64,000 bases of DNA from Protonemura montana. Lineage: Eukaryota; Arthropoda; Insecta; Plecoptera; Nemouridae. The stretch is from assembly GCA_947568835.1 (NCBI GenBank), contig OX387607.1:16977701-17041700 (forward strand), given 5' to 3'. Made by a program: the position numbers and the translations under genes. The notes under the pieces were generated by a model. That model saw only the letters and a program-made list of their open reading frames with translations. It had not been told where the DNA came from and did not search any database. Position 1 is the first letter of the stretch. Every line of letters begins with the position of its first letter. This document shows, one piece after another, positions 11,676 to 23,851 of the stretch.

Positions 11676-12767
11676 ACTGTTATGAAATACCTTACAGATA
11701 TTAGAGAAAGTCTAAATATATTCATGAAATTGCAATAATTTATAATGATACGGTATTTTAATACTGAATCATATTTTTTTCGTCTAGATTTGTGGTGGTC
11801 AAAAGGTTTTCTGTTAGAATCAAGTCGATATTACGGTGGTCTAACAAAACTCACAATTTCAGAACATATCATATTGTAATAATATTACCTACCTAAATAA
11901 GATCTTACTAAAACTTCCTGGCTCGGAACATGATGAGGCTTATTCTGAACAAACGTTGAAAGAAATGGTCCAGGTCACTGATCAGTATTTTAACATTCCA
12001 GATTTATCTAATTCCAAATAATTCATAAAATAAACCATTTAATTAATCATACATAATGCAAACACAAAAACAACATCACTTGCGCTTTCTTAAATATCTA
12101 CCAAACTATCTCATTGTTGATTCTCATTAGTAGTAAATATTTTTGAAATGTTTTGGGTAAAAATGCATTCTTTTTCTAGCGCTTCTTTGCGAAGAACATT
12201 TAGTTTTGATTGGCTGGAAAAGGTCTCAATTGAAAGTTACGAGGTTGGTGTCTCATGTATTTTGGGGTAGCACTAGTTATAATTACATAGGACGGTAGGG
12301 TCTAGAGTTTGTAGAGGTGACCCGTGATGGATGTAGGCAGGAATCTCGATAAGTTAGTGACTAGCTTAGTTGGTTCAGAGAAATAAAAAAATGTACATTT
12401 TGTCAATATATTGAATATATTTTATTTATAAAAAGAAATATTGTAAAGGCACAAAATCAGTTACTTTGTACAATTATACAAGAAAACACAATGTTTATTA
12501 CATGTAAATTGCAGTGTTCAAGCTTTATGTGAATCTCTTCCCAAAAAAGTATTACGCAACTTTTGCTGGTATTTTTTAAATTTACATTTTGAAAATATCC
12601 CAAATTTTCACAACGAATTTGGACTTAAACTTCTTGTTGTGTAGACTAGCAATATGAAATAAAAATTATAAACCTCTGAGTTAAAAAAAAAAAAATACTT
12701 TGGCACAAAAGATCAGTCTAAATACCTTGAATCATATAGTTTCTGTATCAAACCCAATCCCACTCCA
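11676..12767. other. Intergenic, convergent ATP6AP1 and heparanase 3' ends
   Basis: About 1.1 kb of AT-rich sequence. Candidate polyadenylation signals are AATAAA at 12029-12034 on the plus strand and TTTATT at 12421-12426 (AATAAA on the minus strand, about 340 nt after the heparanase stop). No further coding or repeat signal was found. Confidence 0.5.
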
Positions 12768-15700
12768 CTACCAAAGTTTCTCCTCCCAGCAAACAGGTAC
12801 CGCAAAATCATGCAAAACAAAGAACGCTATCGACTCTGCTGGCATAATCATCTCATCAGCAAACACGATACGTGGCCGAAACGACGGCAAAGACCCGTCA
12901 GCATTTAGAGACAATTCTTGCCCGTTTAAAAGAGTAATCTTAGATAGGAGACCGTTACCACCCGTCAAGATATAGGCAAGGACTGTCATGTGAGGATTAT
13001 ATCTGATTGCTCCGTTCATTCGCATGATTATAGCCGATGGTTTCTTGGTCATGTTGATCCCGAATACTGTGATGGTCCCACCCGAGCCTGTGAGTGAATC
13101 CGGTGCCGTGCAGTGGCAGTAGACACGAACGGGCCCGTGACATTCTGTAGTCTTGATTACCTTCGGTCCAACCAACTTCTTGTAAATCACCGACACCCAC
13201 CAATCCTAAAACATCGATTACAACTCACACTAAATGTTTTAATTTATCTTAAAGTGCACCAATTATTTACTCCAGTAAGTTGTGCTAATTCTCTCTTTTC
13301 TTTTGAACTACAAAAAATAACAAGAATTTTTTTAGATCTTCCAATCAAATCAAATGAATCTAAAAAAAGTGTCCGCTTTTTTACAGGCCAATTTATAAAA
13401 GCAACAGCGTGATCAACCATAATTTCTATTGCATTTCTTATTTATCGCAAGGTAAGATTGCCAAAAGGCTGTTAAAATAACTAAAGACAGATTTTCGATG
13501 CATTAACAGCTGATTGCGAGAGATGAAGATTTCCGTTGCAAAGTGCACCTGACTTTTTATTTTGTACTTGGCCACTCGAACCTTAATGTATTGCATTTCC
13601 CTATTTACATTTCTCCAATTCATATAAAATAGTCAAAATAAACCTGAGCGAGAGGCTATATTCTGGTAAATTTAAACAGCGTACAATGTTTTGGTCCTGA
13701 TTTTGCGGCAACAAAGCCTGGAATGAACTTACGGGCAAAGGGTCCATGTCTGCGTCGAGTAATGCGTAGTAACCGTTGAACAGGGACTGACGGATGACGA
13801 CGTCCAGACCCATTTGAGCCGATATTCCCAGCTTATCAAGCCACAAGAAACCATCGACAAAGCTGTCTGAGAGGTTAGGAGCTCCTCCTCCGTATGCAGA
13901 CGCAGTTTCAGCTTAACATAATTTTAACAATGTTGGGGTTATGTTGGTTTTTAGACTTATGTCTACTTGATGTAAACTTAGCACTAGTTTTAACAAAAAC
14001 TATTTCAACTGGGTTTTGAATGCTAAGTGAAAAACAACTTTACTTTTCTTTACTTTGCATTTGTTAATGCGCGGGGTATTTAATTTAATTTATTTATTTT
14101 AAATTAAATTAAGTTAGTAAGTTAGTTTTTTCTAACTAACATTCAGCTCTTTATTCATCTTATGAGATGTAAATGCCTAAAACAATATCTCAAACTCTAG
14201 TTTTACTCCCATATTAAATTTTATCTGTGATTTTTTACCTTTTTATGCTAATATCACTTGAGAATATGTCTCTAGTTCAATGCTTTACAACGTTCTGCAC
14301 ACACAATTAATTCAAGTCAATGTTAAAAAAAAAGCCAGCGCTTCTTTCAAAAAACACTTCCAACAAAATCACACTTCTCCCTTGATTTGCACTCTGAGAG
14401 TAAAAGAGTATTAAACATAGACTTGCTTTTGAAAATACAAACTTGAAGTTTGTGACTTGACTTACCGAGCCACATCGGTGAAGTTATATTCAACGAATCT
14501 ACGACGGCTTTCATTGCGTCAATCTGTTTACGTAGAATATTGAATACCGCGGGGTCAATGAACTCCGCCAAGCTCGTAGCCCGACCGTTCAAATAGTAAC
14601 TGCATCGAAAGAAAATCAATGCATCAGAGAAAATTAGGAATATAAAAACTGTAAGTAAATTTAAGACTAAATTATTTGATAAATTTAAAGAAGACAAAGA
14701 GAAAAATATAATGTAACATTGTAGTTTTTTTTAATAGCTTAACAAGCTAAATAAAATCCATACAAACAAAAGTATTAAAACATTTAAGTTCCGATAGCGA
14801 TGTACTTACTGGTGCCAGGTGACAGCGTCGACCGAATCCACGCTCTTCAAGAAATCGGTCAAATATTTTGTCGAAGAATCGACGGGAAACTTCTTCGGTC
14901 TCGTAACGTCGGGACCGACCACCAGGGAATCGTTGGCGTAGCGAGGATATTTTCCCAGGATTTTCTTCAACGCGTTGAAATCTTGTCCGAGTTGTGTGCC
15001 GTTGATCGTGACGTTGAACACGTGGTGAAATGAATTCGGCTCTGAAAATCAATCGGGAGAATTTAATAGGGACCCAGGAAAACATAAGGAGACTACAGTT
15101 TCACTAGGATTTCATCTGAGTTTTTAATATCAATAATTCTCAGCAAGATCCAAGTAATATAAATGTATCCTGAAGTATTTGATTGATTTGTTGTGTTTAA
15201 CTTAGCACTGTTTTGACATCTGTCCATGCGGCACTGGTCTAATGGCGTCAGTGAATGAGTGGATGATGATGAACTTAACCTAGCCTAGAAGGGAGGAGGG
15301 GAAACCCGGTGCTGGCACGTAGCCTACTCCTGTCGAAGACCAAGGGGACCACCGGCTTAACGTCCCTTCCGAAGGACAGTACAACGCAAACAACAGGATT
15401 CCTCCACAAATCCATGCTGTCGAGAGGTTGATAAGCAAGGCGAGTGAAGTTGCTGTACTAACTTTCATCCCTCCAACCTCTCTCCCAAACAAAACTGATC
15501 ATGTGTATGATGGTCACCCATCCAATACCTGACCCAGCGCAATGTTGCTTAACTTTCATCCCTCCAATCTCTCTCCCAAACAGAACTGGTCATGTGTATG
15601 ATGGTCACCCATCCAATACCTGACCCAGCGCAGTGTTGCTTAACTTTCATCCCTCCAACCTCTCTCCCGAACAGAACTGGTCATGTGTATGATGGTCACA

Positions 15701-16964
15701 CATCCAATACCTGACCCAGCGCAGTGTTGCTTAACTTTCATCCCTCCATCTCTCTCCCAAACAGAACTGGTCATGTGTATGATGGTCACACATCCAATAC
15801 CTGACCCAGCGCAGTGTTGCTTAACTTTCATCCCTCCATCTCTCTCCCAAACAGAACTGGTCATGTGTATGATGGTCACCCATCCAATACCTGAATCAGC
15901 GCATTGTTGCTTAACTTTCATCCCTCCAACCTCTCTCCCAAACAGAACTGGTCATGTGTATGATGGTCACCCATCCAATACCTGACTCAGCGCAGTGTTG
16001 CTTAACTTTCATCCCTCCAACCTCTCTCCTGAACAGAACTGGTCATGTGTATGATGGTCACCTATCCAATACCTGACCCAGCGCAGTGTTGCTTAACTTT
16101 GGTGATCTAACGAGAACCGGTGTTTCCAACATGCCAAACAGTTTGGTATAGAATTTGGTTATAGATGTATTGTGTTGGTTACAAATCTGTAATTTTTTTT
16201 CGGTCGACCGCACTTACCGTTCCCCAATTGCCAATTGACATCGAAACCACTGTCGTTGGAGAATTTGATAAGTTCCTCGGCGTTGGAGCTGTCCCAATTG
16301 TCACCATCGCGCAGCAGAACATTGAGATCGAACAGAATGTTCAGACCTGCGATCTTTGCAAATCTATAAATACTTGTCCAATCGTCTCCTGTTCAAAATA
16401 GATAAATTGAAATATATGTAAGTCACGTCTAGAGGTAAATCAAGGATCTAGTTTCAGTGAAAATATTTTAAAAAGTGACTCACCTGTCAGAGTAAAATTG
16501 TCGTAGTTTCTGGTAATGTCTGGAAAATTGAAAGTGTAGCTCATTGGGTCCTCGCCTGCGCCGGTGATCAAGTCTGCCAACGATTCAATAACTCTTTCTT
16601 CTAGAAATCTAGCTTCTTCAGCATAGTCGAGTGGATGTAACTTGTTTTTTGGTTGTGTTACTGATTTGGCACTAAAGAGCAGCCTGTCCGAATCTGTTCC
16701 CCCGATTCGAATATATGCCGGCGATAAATGTCTTGCGGCCAGGACAAGTTTATTTGCCGTGTATCCGTGCCACTTTGCTTTGATCAGAGATGTATCCAGA
16801 CCAATACTCAGAAACTTGTCTGATGTTGTTCGTAGTATTTTATCCGTTTCAAAGTTTATTTCGATCGTTGTCAGCTCCATAATCAGGCTCATCAGCGCTG
16901 CCAGGATGAATATCATAGCGAAACAGCCGGTGAACACGAACAATCTTTTCATCAGAATCCTCAT
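12768..16964 (-). CDS. HPSE: Heparanase (glycoside hydrolase family 79)
   Basis: Heparanase is an endo-beta-glucuronidase that cuts heparan sulfate chains in lysosomes and extracellular matrix. Six exons (16484-16964, 16218-16388, 14810-15041, 14466-14599, 13733-13911, 12768-13205; phases 1,1,2,1,0) give about 544 residues, close to human HPSE (543). An N-terminal hydrophobic signal or anchor is followed by [39 protein letters not shown], and NEPNS with the proton-donor Glu near residue 218, its codon split by the exon 2/3 junction. Then come [14 protein letters not shown] and [15 protein letters not shown] with the nucleophile Glu near 341. The C-terminal beta-sandwich starts at [13 protein letters not shown]. 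Both catalytic residues are present, so an active enzyme is expected. Start: ATG 16964, just after an acceptor at about 16971, so a 5' UTR exon is likely upstream. Intron 2 is largely a SINE array; intron 5 holds half of a fold-back element. Confidence 0.93.
13950..14115. mobile_element. Fold-back family 2 half-copy beside a family 1 fragment
   Basis: In the heparanase intron between 13911 and 14466. The left part (13950-14045) has TTTTTAGACTTATGTCTACT through TTTTGAATGCTAAGTGAAAA with no inverted partner. It runs into a truncated family 1 piece (AATGCGCGGGGTATTTAATT). This looks like a nested or deleted insertion. Confidence 0.6.
15066..16145 (-). mobile_element. 5S-derived SINE copy A with 7 x 91-bp tandem head
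   Basis: Minus-strand copy in heparanase intron 2. The 5' head (about 16094-16145) resembles the start of 5S rRNA (AACACCGGTTCTCGTTAGAT). Seven 91-bp units (about 15460-16094) follow, each with AAGTTAAGC and GTATTGGATGGGTGACC. The body continues at 15280-15460 with the single 36-bp segment, then the 3' tail near 15180-15200 (ACACAACAAATCAATC). A further stretch to 15066 is shared with the copy at 36733. Open frames inside are accidental. Confidence 0.85.
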
Positions 16965-17298
16965 CTCAATACCTAAAACATAACATTTTAGAAGAGTTTG
17001 CAACATCATAGAATTTGGATCCAATATTCTAAATTCTATAATTCTATCACTTATGTTTGGTTAATGTTCAACTTACTAATCCGTGCGTCGCCTTTAAAAG
17101 TAGGTGGCGGTTGCAACAAGCAACTGTCTTCTCCAATACCTCTCTTAAAGGGGAGCATCTTCAGCACTTTTTTGAGAACGTTTTTATGGTACTTTGCTGT
17201 ATCTTCAAGATATTCACCAAATTATCAGTTTGATTAACCACAGCGAAGCATCCGGCGTAGGCTGCGTAGGCTACTCTAGCTGTCAAATAAGCGTGATA

Positions 17299-17312
17299 GT
17301 TTCTATGGTTAC
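17299..17312 (-). promoter_or_regulatory. Candidate RFX X-box
   Basis: On the minus strand this reads GTAACCATAGAAAC, matching the RFX consensus GTHNYYATRRNAAC at every position. RFX sites mark promoters of ciliary genes. It is about 80 bp upstream of the small-gene candidate starting at 17380. One such match in 64 kb could easily be chance. Confidence 0.35.
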
Positions 17313-17379
17313 CATTTAAAAACCAATTGTAAGGCAAAAACAATAACATTTTCCAATTCTTTATAGTATATTACAGATG

Positions 17380-17765
17380 GGCGTGCGTCAGGTTCTTGGA
17401 TTCGTGTTGCGACAACGTTCGATCCCGATTTATACATTTTGTTTCAGACTTCATATCTAGAATATTTATTTTTTATTTCGATGAGCTCGATACTATTTTT
17501 TTAAAAGAACATTACAGTTGCAAGACCAAAACAAAGAACATTGCTTGCACTCAGGACTTTGGCAGAAGAATTGGAAGTGTCTCATCCATATCTCGCTAGA
17601 GCTATTTTAGGCGCTTATCATCGAATTAATCAAATTCAAATAATTTCTGTAGAACTCAACCGTCGAATCGTTTCTGCCGCGTCTTCGAACGAGGCTGTAT
17701 ACTACACCACGGTAAATTATTTCGAGCCTCAATGGGAATTACAAGATTCATTCATTGCTATCTAG
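17380..17765 (+). CDS. Possible small gene, unrecognised
   Basis: Low-confidence model. After a pyrimidine-poor acceptor-like TTACAG there is an ATG (MGVRQVLGFVLRQ). A second open stretch starting at about 17518 after ATTACAG encodes a helix-rich segment (RTLAEELEVSHPYLARAI, AYHRINQIQIISVELNRR) and stops at 17763-17765. Joining the two needs a weak donor (CAAC/GTTCGA) with matching phase 1, giving about 95 residues. I recognise no family. A perfect X-box match about 80 bp upstream is the main reason to keep it. It could equally be non-coding. Confidence 0.22.
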
Positions 17766-18698
17766 CAATTCGACCACCCGTGAGTGAATCTCTATACTCT
17801 TCAGATGCCACCTCTATTGTAAGCCCCTCAACAAAGTGACAATAACCTATAAAATGACAATAAAGTTGACAACCCTCACTACAGGAGTCGTATCGAGTGA
17901 CCAAAACTACCAGATACTAGAAAGATTATTATTATTATACAGTTTTGATTCACAGAATTTGACGTCGATTTATCTATACTTGTCCGCGATGCAATGTGAC
18001 CATTTAGGGTTCATTTGTGGGAATTTTACCGCACGCATAGGAGGGGGGCAAGGTCGGAAGGTCACAGATATTTTTTATATCCACGCTTTTCAAAGAACAC
18101 GCCCTTTATTTTGTGACTGTTTTTGTTGAAGTCCGAATTTTTTGGTCAATGGCATTTTTTGCTTTGTTATTTTTTTATGTCCACCCCATACATGCTTGAC
18201 CATTTGTGTGACATTCCAAATCCAGTAAATGATGTTCATCACGTTGTGGTTTGTGTGCATGAGCATTTGAGTGTCTGTTTTTCACGTTGCAATGATTAAA
18301 ACGTAGGGGAAGGTAGTATCAAATGGTTCACGGTCTATAGTGAGCTATCAAACTTTTCTGCCACCTGACTGGAAAAAATTACAGTGTTTTTGTTGTTGAT
18401 CTAAGCTACATTCTTGTACAGTTTTTAAGTGGTGGTTGTAATAAAGAATTTTGAGATATTCAGTCCTGGCAAATATAATCTGCTATATGGTTGGTACATG
18501 GCAAGTCAAGTGGTATATTGTGGGTCACTTCAGGTATTTCAGCCACAAATGCTGGCATAATTCTAGAAAAAACATATCTTATTCTAATTACTGTAATGCA
18601 TGTATAATAAACATTTTCCTCCATTTACAGCTACTGTGAATGAGGAAACTAAAAAAAAACTAAAACCGACCAACTATATACCACCTTCCCTTACAATA

Positions 18699-20176
18699 AT
18701 TTACACAATACGCAGGTTAATACGCACAATACGCAGGTTAATACGCACAATACGCAGGTTAATACGCACAATACGCAGGTTAATACGCACAATACGCAGG
18801 TTAATACGCACTTTACGCAGGTTAATACGCACAATACGCAGGTTAATACGCACAATACGCAGGTTAATACGCACAATACGCAGGTTAATACGCACAATAT
18901 GCGGGTTAATACGCACAATACGCAGGTTAATACGCACAATACGCGGGTTAATACGCACAATACGCGGGTTAATACGCACAATACGCAGGTTAATACGCAC
19001 AATACGCAGGTTAATACGCACAATACGCAGGTTAATACGCACAATACGCAGGTTAATACGCACATTACCCAGGTTAATACGCACAATACGCAGGTTAATA
19101 CGCACAATACGCGGGTTAATACGCACAATACGCAGGTTAATACGCACAATACGCAGGTTAATACGCACAATACGCGGGTAAATACGCACAATACGCAGGT
19201 TAATACGCACAATACGCGGGTTAATACGCACAATACGCAGGTTAATACGCACAATACGCAGGTTAATACGCACAATACGCAGGTTAATACGCACAATACG
19301 CAGGTTAATACGCACAATACGCAGGTTAATACGCACAATACGCGGGTTAATACGCACAATACGCAGGTTAATACGCACAATACGCAGGTTAATACGCACA
19401 ATACGCGGGTTAATACGCACAATAAGCAGGTTAATACGCACAATACGCAGGTTAATACGCACAATATGCGGGTTAATACGCACAATACGCAGGTTAATAC
19501 GCACAATACGCGGGTTAATACGCACAATACGCAGGTTAATACGCACAATACGCAGGTTAATACGCACAATACGCAGGTTAATACGCACAATACGCAGGTT
19601 AATACGCACAATACACAGGTTAATACGCACAATACGCAGGTTAATACGCACAATACGCGGGTTAATACGCACAATAAGCAGGTTAATACGCACAATACGC
19701 AGGTTAATACGCACAATATGCGGGTTAATACGCACAATACGCGGGTTAATACGCACAATACGCAGGTTAATACGCACAATACGCGGGTTAATACGCACAA
19801 TATGCAGGTTAATACGCACAGTACGCAGGTTAATACGCACAATACGCAGGTTAATACGCACAATACGCAGGTTAATACGCACAATACGCGGGTTAATACG
19901 CACAATACGCAGGTTAATACGCACAATACGCAGGTTAATACGCACAATACGCAGGTTAATACGCACAATACGCAGGTTAATACGCACAATACGCAGGTTA
20001 ATACGCACAATACGCAGGTTAATACGCACAATACGCGGGTTAATACGCACAATACGCAGGTTAATACGCACAATACTCAGGTAAATACGCACAATACGCA
20101 GGTTAATACGCACAATACGCAGGTTAATACGCACAATACGCAGGTTAATACGCACAATACGTAGGTTAATACGCAC
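18699..20176. repeat. 21-bp minisatellite, about 70 copies
   Basis: The unit AATACGCACAATACGCAGG plus TT is itself a 9-bp and a 12-bp near-repeat of AATACGCA. The main variant is CAGG versus CGGG. Rare variants (AATAAGC, AATATGCGGG) recur together at 19421 and 19673, exactly 252 bp or 12 units apart, so blocks of the array have duplicated. The period is a multiple of three, so several frames stay open for the whole length; these are not genes. Confidence 0.97.
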
Positions 20177-20354
20177 AAAAGCGTACCTACCTCTGCGATG
20201 TCATAGGTTAGTCAATGTCATGAAGTTAGACAATCTGGAATCATTTGCTCGCCAGCATTTAATGCCGGAAAATATCTTCATTTTACAAACTTTTTAAAAC
20301 TCGCGCTGTGGAATAGCTAATACTTCCAAGCGATATCTAGACGTAATTAAGGTC

Positions 20355-20390
20355 GAAATTATTCGGCTAATTATTAATTAGCCGAATATT
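20355..20390. repeat. AT-rich perfect inverted repeat
   Basis: ATTCGGCTAATT and AATTAGCCGAAT are inverted around a three-base centre. Possibly a hairpin or a remnant of a small palindromic element. Nothing else supports a function. Confidence 0.5.
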
Positions 20391-20599
20391 TTTGATGGGA
20401 CATTCTTCCAATAAGAATATGGAGTCGAAGATTGATTTTGAAATAAGACACTTATAGGTTTGGTAACCAATTCGGGGCATCAAGGAAGAGAGATCATCTG
20501 GCTAACACTGCAATCGCATGTGCGAAAACATGCGCTGTCTTATTTTCCATCTAAATATCAACCGTGTGAATGATATAATTCACTTTCAGTTCAAAGTTT

Positions 20600-21310
20600 T
20601 AAAATGTGTACGAAATTTTTGAAATTGAAATTGCTTTTATTGTATCATTAAAGAACCATGTATACATAATGGCATATGACAAGTCAATATCTAAAATCTA
20701 TGTTCTATGTTATGTGTTTGAAATGTAAAAACTCTTTGACAGAATAAAAAGCATTTTTTAACAGGAATTTTTTTACATTGGTCTTAAAGGATAAAGTATT
20801 ATTTTTTTCAAAGGACAGCTTACAATCAGTTAATAGCTTATTATAAAAACATATACCATTTGTCATTGGGCTCCTATTATTAAATGATGAACAATGTTTA
20901 TCTAGTTTTAATGTAAAATTGTTTCTAGTGCAATAACTATGAATTTTATTTTGTTCAATTGTTTGATTTTTGTTGTCAATTACATAAAAAACTGCACTAT
21001 AAATGTACATGCATGGTAGCGTTAAAATATCAAACTCGATAAAAAGTGGTCTGCAGGAATCTTTAAAATATGTCCCAGCCGTACACGGATTAAAATTAGC
21101 GGAGGCAAGATATCGAACCGCTCTTTTTTGTAAAATAAAAAGTCTCTTTGTATAATTCGAATGTCCCCATAATAAAATACCATACGCAATTCTAGAATGA
21201 ACGTAGGAATGATACACTAACTTTGCTGTGTTAAAATTACAAATTTGCATTATGCGCTTTATTAGAAAGCAACCAGAAGCCATAATTTCATGAAAATGAC
21301 ATCGAAGTAG
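20600..21310 (-). mobile_element. 5'-truncated non-LTR retrotransposon, C-terminal RT part
   Basis: A minus-strand frame at 20705-21283 encodes 192 residues typical of the end of Jockey/CR1-type reverse transcriptases: YHSYVHSRIAYGILLWG, LQKRAVRYLA, CRPLFIEFDILTLPCMYIY and FYNKLLT near the end. Endonuclease and catalytic RT motifs (such as the YADD box) are missing, so it is a dead 5'-truncated insertion, the usual outcome of target-primed reverse transcription. The remaining frame has no stop or frameshift, which suggests it is fairly young. The 3' end lies in AT-rich sequence near 20,600. The exact clade was not determined. Confidence 0.82.
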
Positions 21311-21369
21311 GAATTTTAAACCGTGACATAGAATTCTGTATCAGCGGAATGTGAAGTTCTTCATTAGTC

Positions 21370-22625
21370 ACTGAAAAACTTAATTGATTTGTGGTGTTTA
21401 ACGACGCACTGTTTTGACATCTGGTCATGCGGCACTGATCTAATGGCGTCGGTGAATGAGTGGATGATGATGAACTTAACCTAGTCTAGAAGGGTGGAGG
21501 GGAAACCCGGTGCCGGCACGTAGCCTATTCCTGTCGAAGAGCACCAAGGGGACCACCGGCTTAACGTCCCTTCTGAAGGACGGTACAATGCGAACAACAG
21601 GATTCCTCCACAAATCCATGCTTTCGAGAGGTTGATAAGCAAGGCGAGTGAAGTTGCTGTACTAACTTTCATCCCCTCCAACCTCTCTCCCGAACAGAAC
21701 TGGTCATGTGTATGATGGTTATCCATCCAATACCTGACCCAGCGCAGTGTTGCTTAACTTTCATCCCTCCAACCTCTCTCCCGAACAGAACTGGTCATGC
21801 GTATGATGGTCACCCATACAATACCTGACCCAGCGCAGTGTTTCTTAACTTTCATCCCTCCAACCTCTCTCCCGAACAGAACTGGTCATGTGTATGATGG
21901 TCACCCATCCAATACCTGACCCAGCGCAGTGTTGCTTAACTTTCATCCCTCCAACCTCTCTCCCAAACAGAACTTGTCATGTGTATGATGGTCACCCATC
22001 CAATACCTGACCCAGCGATGTGTTGCTTAACTTTCATCCCTCCAACCTCTCTCCCGAACAGAACTGGTCATGTGTATGATGGTCACCCATCCAATACCTG
22101 ACCCAGCGCAGTGTTTCTTAACTTTCATCCCTCCAACCTCTCTCCCGAACAGAACTGGTAATGTGTATGATGGTCACCCATCCAATACCTGACCCAGCGC
22201 AGTGTTGCTTAACTTTCATCCCTCCAACCTCTCTCCCGAACAGAACTGGTCATGTGTATGATGGTCACCCATCCAATACCTGACCCAGCGCAGTGTTGCT
22301 TAACTTTCATCCCTCCAACCTCTCTCCCAAACAGAACTGGTCATGTGTATGATGGTCACCCATCCAATACCTGACCCAGCGCAGTGTTGCTTAACTTTCA
22401 TCCCTCCAACCTCTCTCCCGAACAGAACTGGTCATGTGTATGATGGTCACCCATCCAATACCTGACCCAGCGCAGTGTTGCTTAACTTTCATCCCTCCAA
22501 CCTCTCTCCCAAACAGAACTGGTCATGTATGATGGTCACCAATCCAATACCTGACCCAGCGCAGTGTTGCTTAACTTCAGTGATCTACGGAAAGCGATGT
22601 TTCCAACACGCCAAGCCATTCGGTT
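21370..22625 (-). mobile_element. 5S-derived SINE copy B with 10 x 91-bp tandem head
   Basis: The longest array of the family. The body (21480-21665) and tail resemble copies A and C. Ten 91-bp units run from about 21665 to 22575. The 5S-like head (AACATCGCTTTCCGTAGATC) ends near 22625. One unit has GATGTG for GCAGTG and the head-proximal unit lacks a few bases, but most units are nearly identical, indicating recent expansion or homogenisation. Its 3' flank differs from that of copies A and C. Confidence 0.85.
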
Positions 22626-23149
22626 CTGAAAAACTAAATCTAGGTCATTTGTGACGCATCGGACTTCAAAAATTAACAAAATCCCAAACGGGTTAAACTC
22701 TAATGACAAAATGCAAGCGACGATTCTTCAATTTGTAAGCGTTTGTAAGAAGCCCGATGAAGATCAATCTCCCAGCTGACGATGCTGTTTGGTCAAGATG
22801 TCGATGAAGTTGAATGACAATGACATTCTTTGCTCTTCGTTCTTTTTCTCCATCCATCTTCTTTTGAAGACAGCTGAATAATAGTTCTTTGTGCGGATTG
22901 CGCTACGTCGCGTCCATAGACTGGCCAATTCTTGATATCACCCCATTTAGAATTGATCAATCTTTTCCAACTTTATCATCGGTTTTTTTTTGTAAACGGT
23001 CGATAGACTGATGTTGAGAAATTGGATTTCGTTTTAGTCCGCTGTAGTATTTTAGTAGCAACATTGTAAAGAATTCAATGAGACTTATTGACTTGCTTGG
23101 AACAATTGAAATGAATTAGCAACTACTTGGTGGATTTGTGACTTTAAGA

Positions 23150-23622
23150 AAGAACACCCTTTCGGCGTGACTACGTCTTAATGTGCATTAAATAGGGAGG
23201 CATGTACGGATTTGCTCTTCAAAATAGCAAATGTGTAACAAGCCCTACAGCCTACAGGAAGCAAAGGACAGAATGTGATTTATTATCATTCAATAGTTCA
23301 GATAATTCTCTAGAGGTACTTTTTATTTTCGATAAACTAAATATTGGAGGCGTTAGAGGGGTTGGCGTTTTTAGCACTCGTCATTAGACTAATGCAAAAT
23401 AAAATATATATATCGCAAGATGACACTTCCATCCCAATCTGTAAAATCCTTCAGCTTGTAAATTAGATATGAAAACACAACCCAAATAAAGAGAGATGTA
23501 AAACTTGCATGTGAAGTGCGGTCAGTACTGTAGTTGACCTACGTGGCTACGCGGTAGTTGAACGTAGTCAAGCTTTAATATCGGCCGTATCAATAAGATA
23601 CAGCTACACCTGGGTTTTCATG
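23150..23622 (+). repeat. Left arm of about 470-bp inverted repeat
   Basis: The arm runs from GGCGTGACTACGTC through AGGGAGGCATGTACGGATTT and TTCGATAAACTAAATATTGG to AAGATACAGCTACACCTGGG. The same sequence appears in reverse orientation at 30418-30890 with scattered substitutions and small indels. Probably two insertions of one unnamed repeat family. No coding potential or clear terminal repeats. Confidence 0.8.
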
Positions 23623-23851
23623 AGTATTTGTTGGTGTAATTCGTCCAAAAAAGTCCATCGAGTTTAGAAAACAAATGTTCAAATGTACTTTTATATTTTA
23701 ATTTGTTTAATTAATTAATGAATATTTGTATATTTAAGATGCAATGATGCATGGCAAGATTCAAAATTACTTAGAAAAAAGAACTAATTTTTAAAGACAC
23801 ATTATATTAGGTCAGAAATAAATTCGTAAGTATATCTTTTAAAGATAAAAT

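Larger units (their letters stand above)
16965..18698. other. Intergenic between heparanase and the 21-bp satellite
   Basis: Holds the heparanase upstream region, an X-box match at 17299-17312 and a weak small-gene candidate (17380-17765). From 17,830 to 18,690 the sequence is AT-rich with no supported feature. Confidence 0.45.

Noticed and set aside
15640-15985. Open frames over the SINE A array
   Set aside because: Translations of the 91-bp units; non-coding SINE sequence.
17161-17349. Minus-strand 62-codon frame upstream of heparanase
   Set aside because: It overlaps the X-box match, has no family similarity and no joining splice sites to heparanase exon 1.
18600-20176. Very long open frames on both strands over the 21-bp array (up to about 490 codons)
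   Set aside because: They exist only because the period is a multiple of three with no stop codon. Four overlapping frames on two strands have the same property and no start context or splice sites support any of them.
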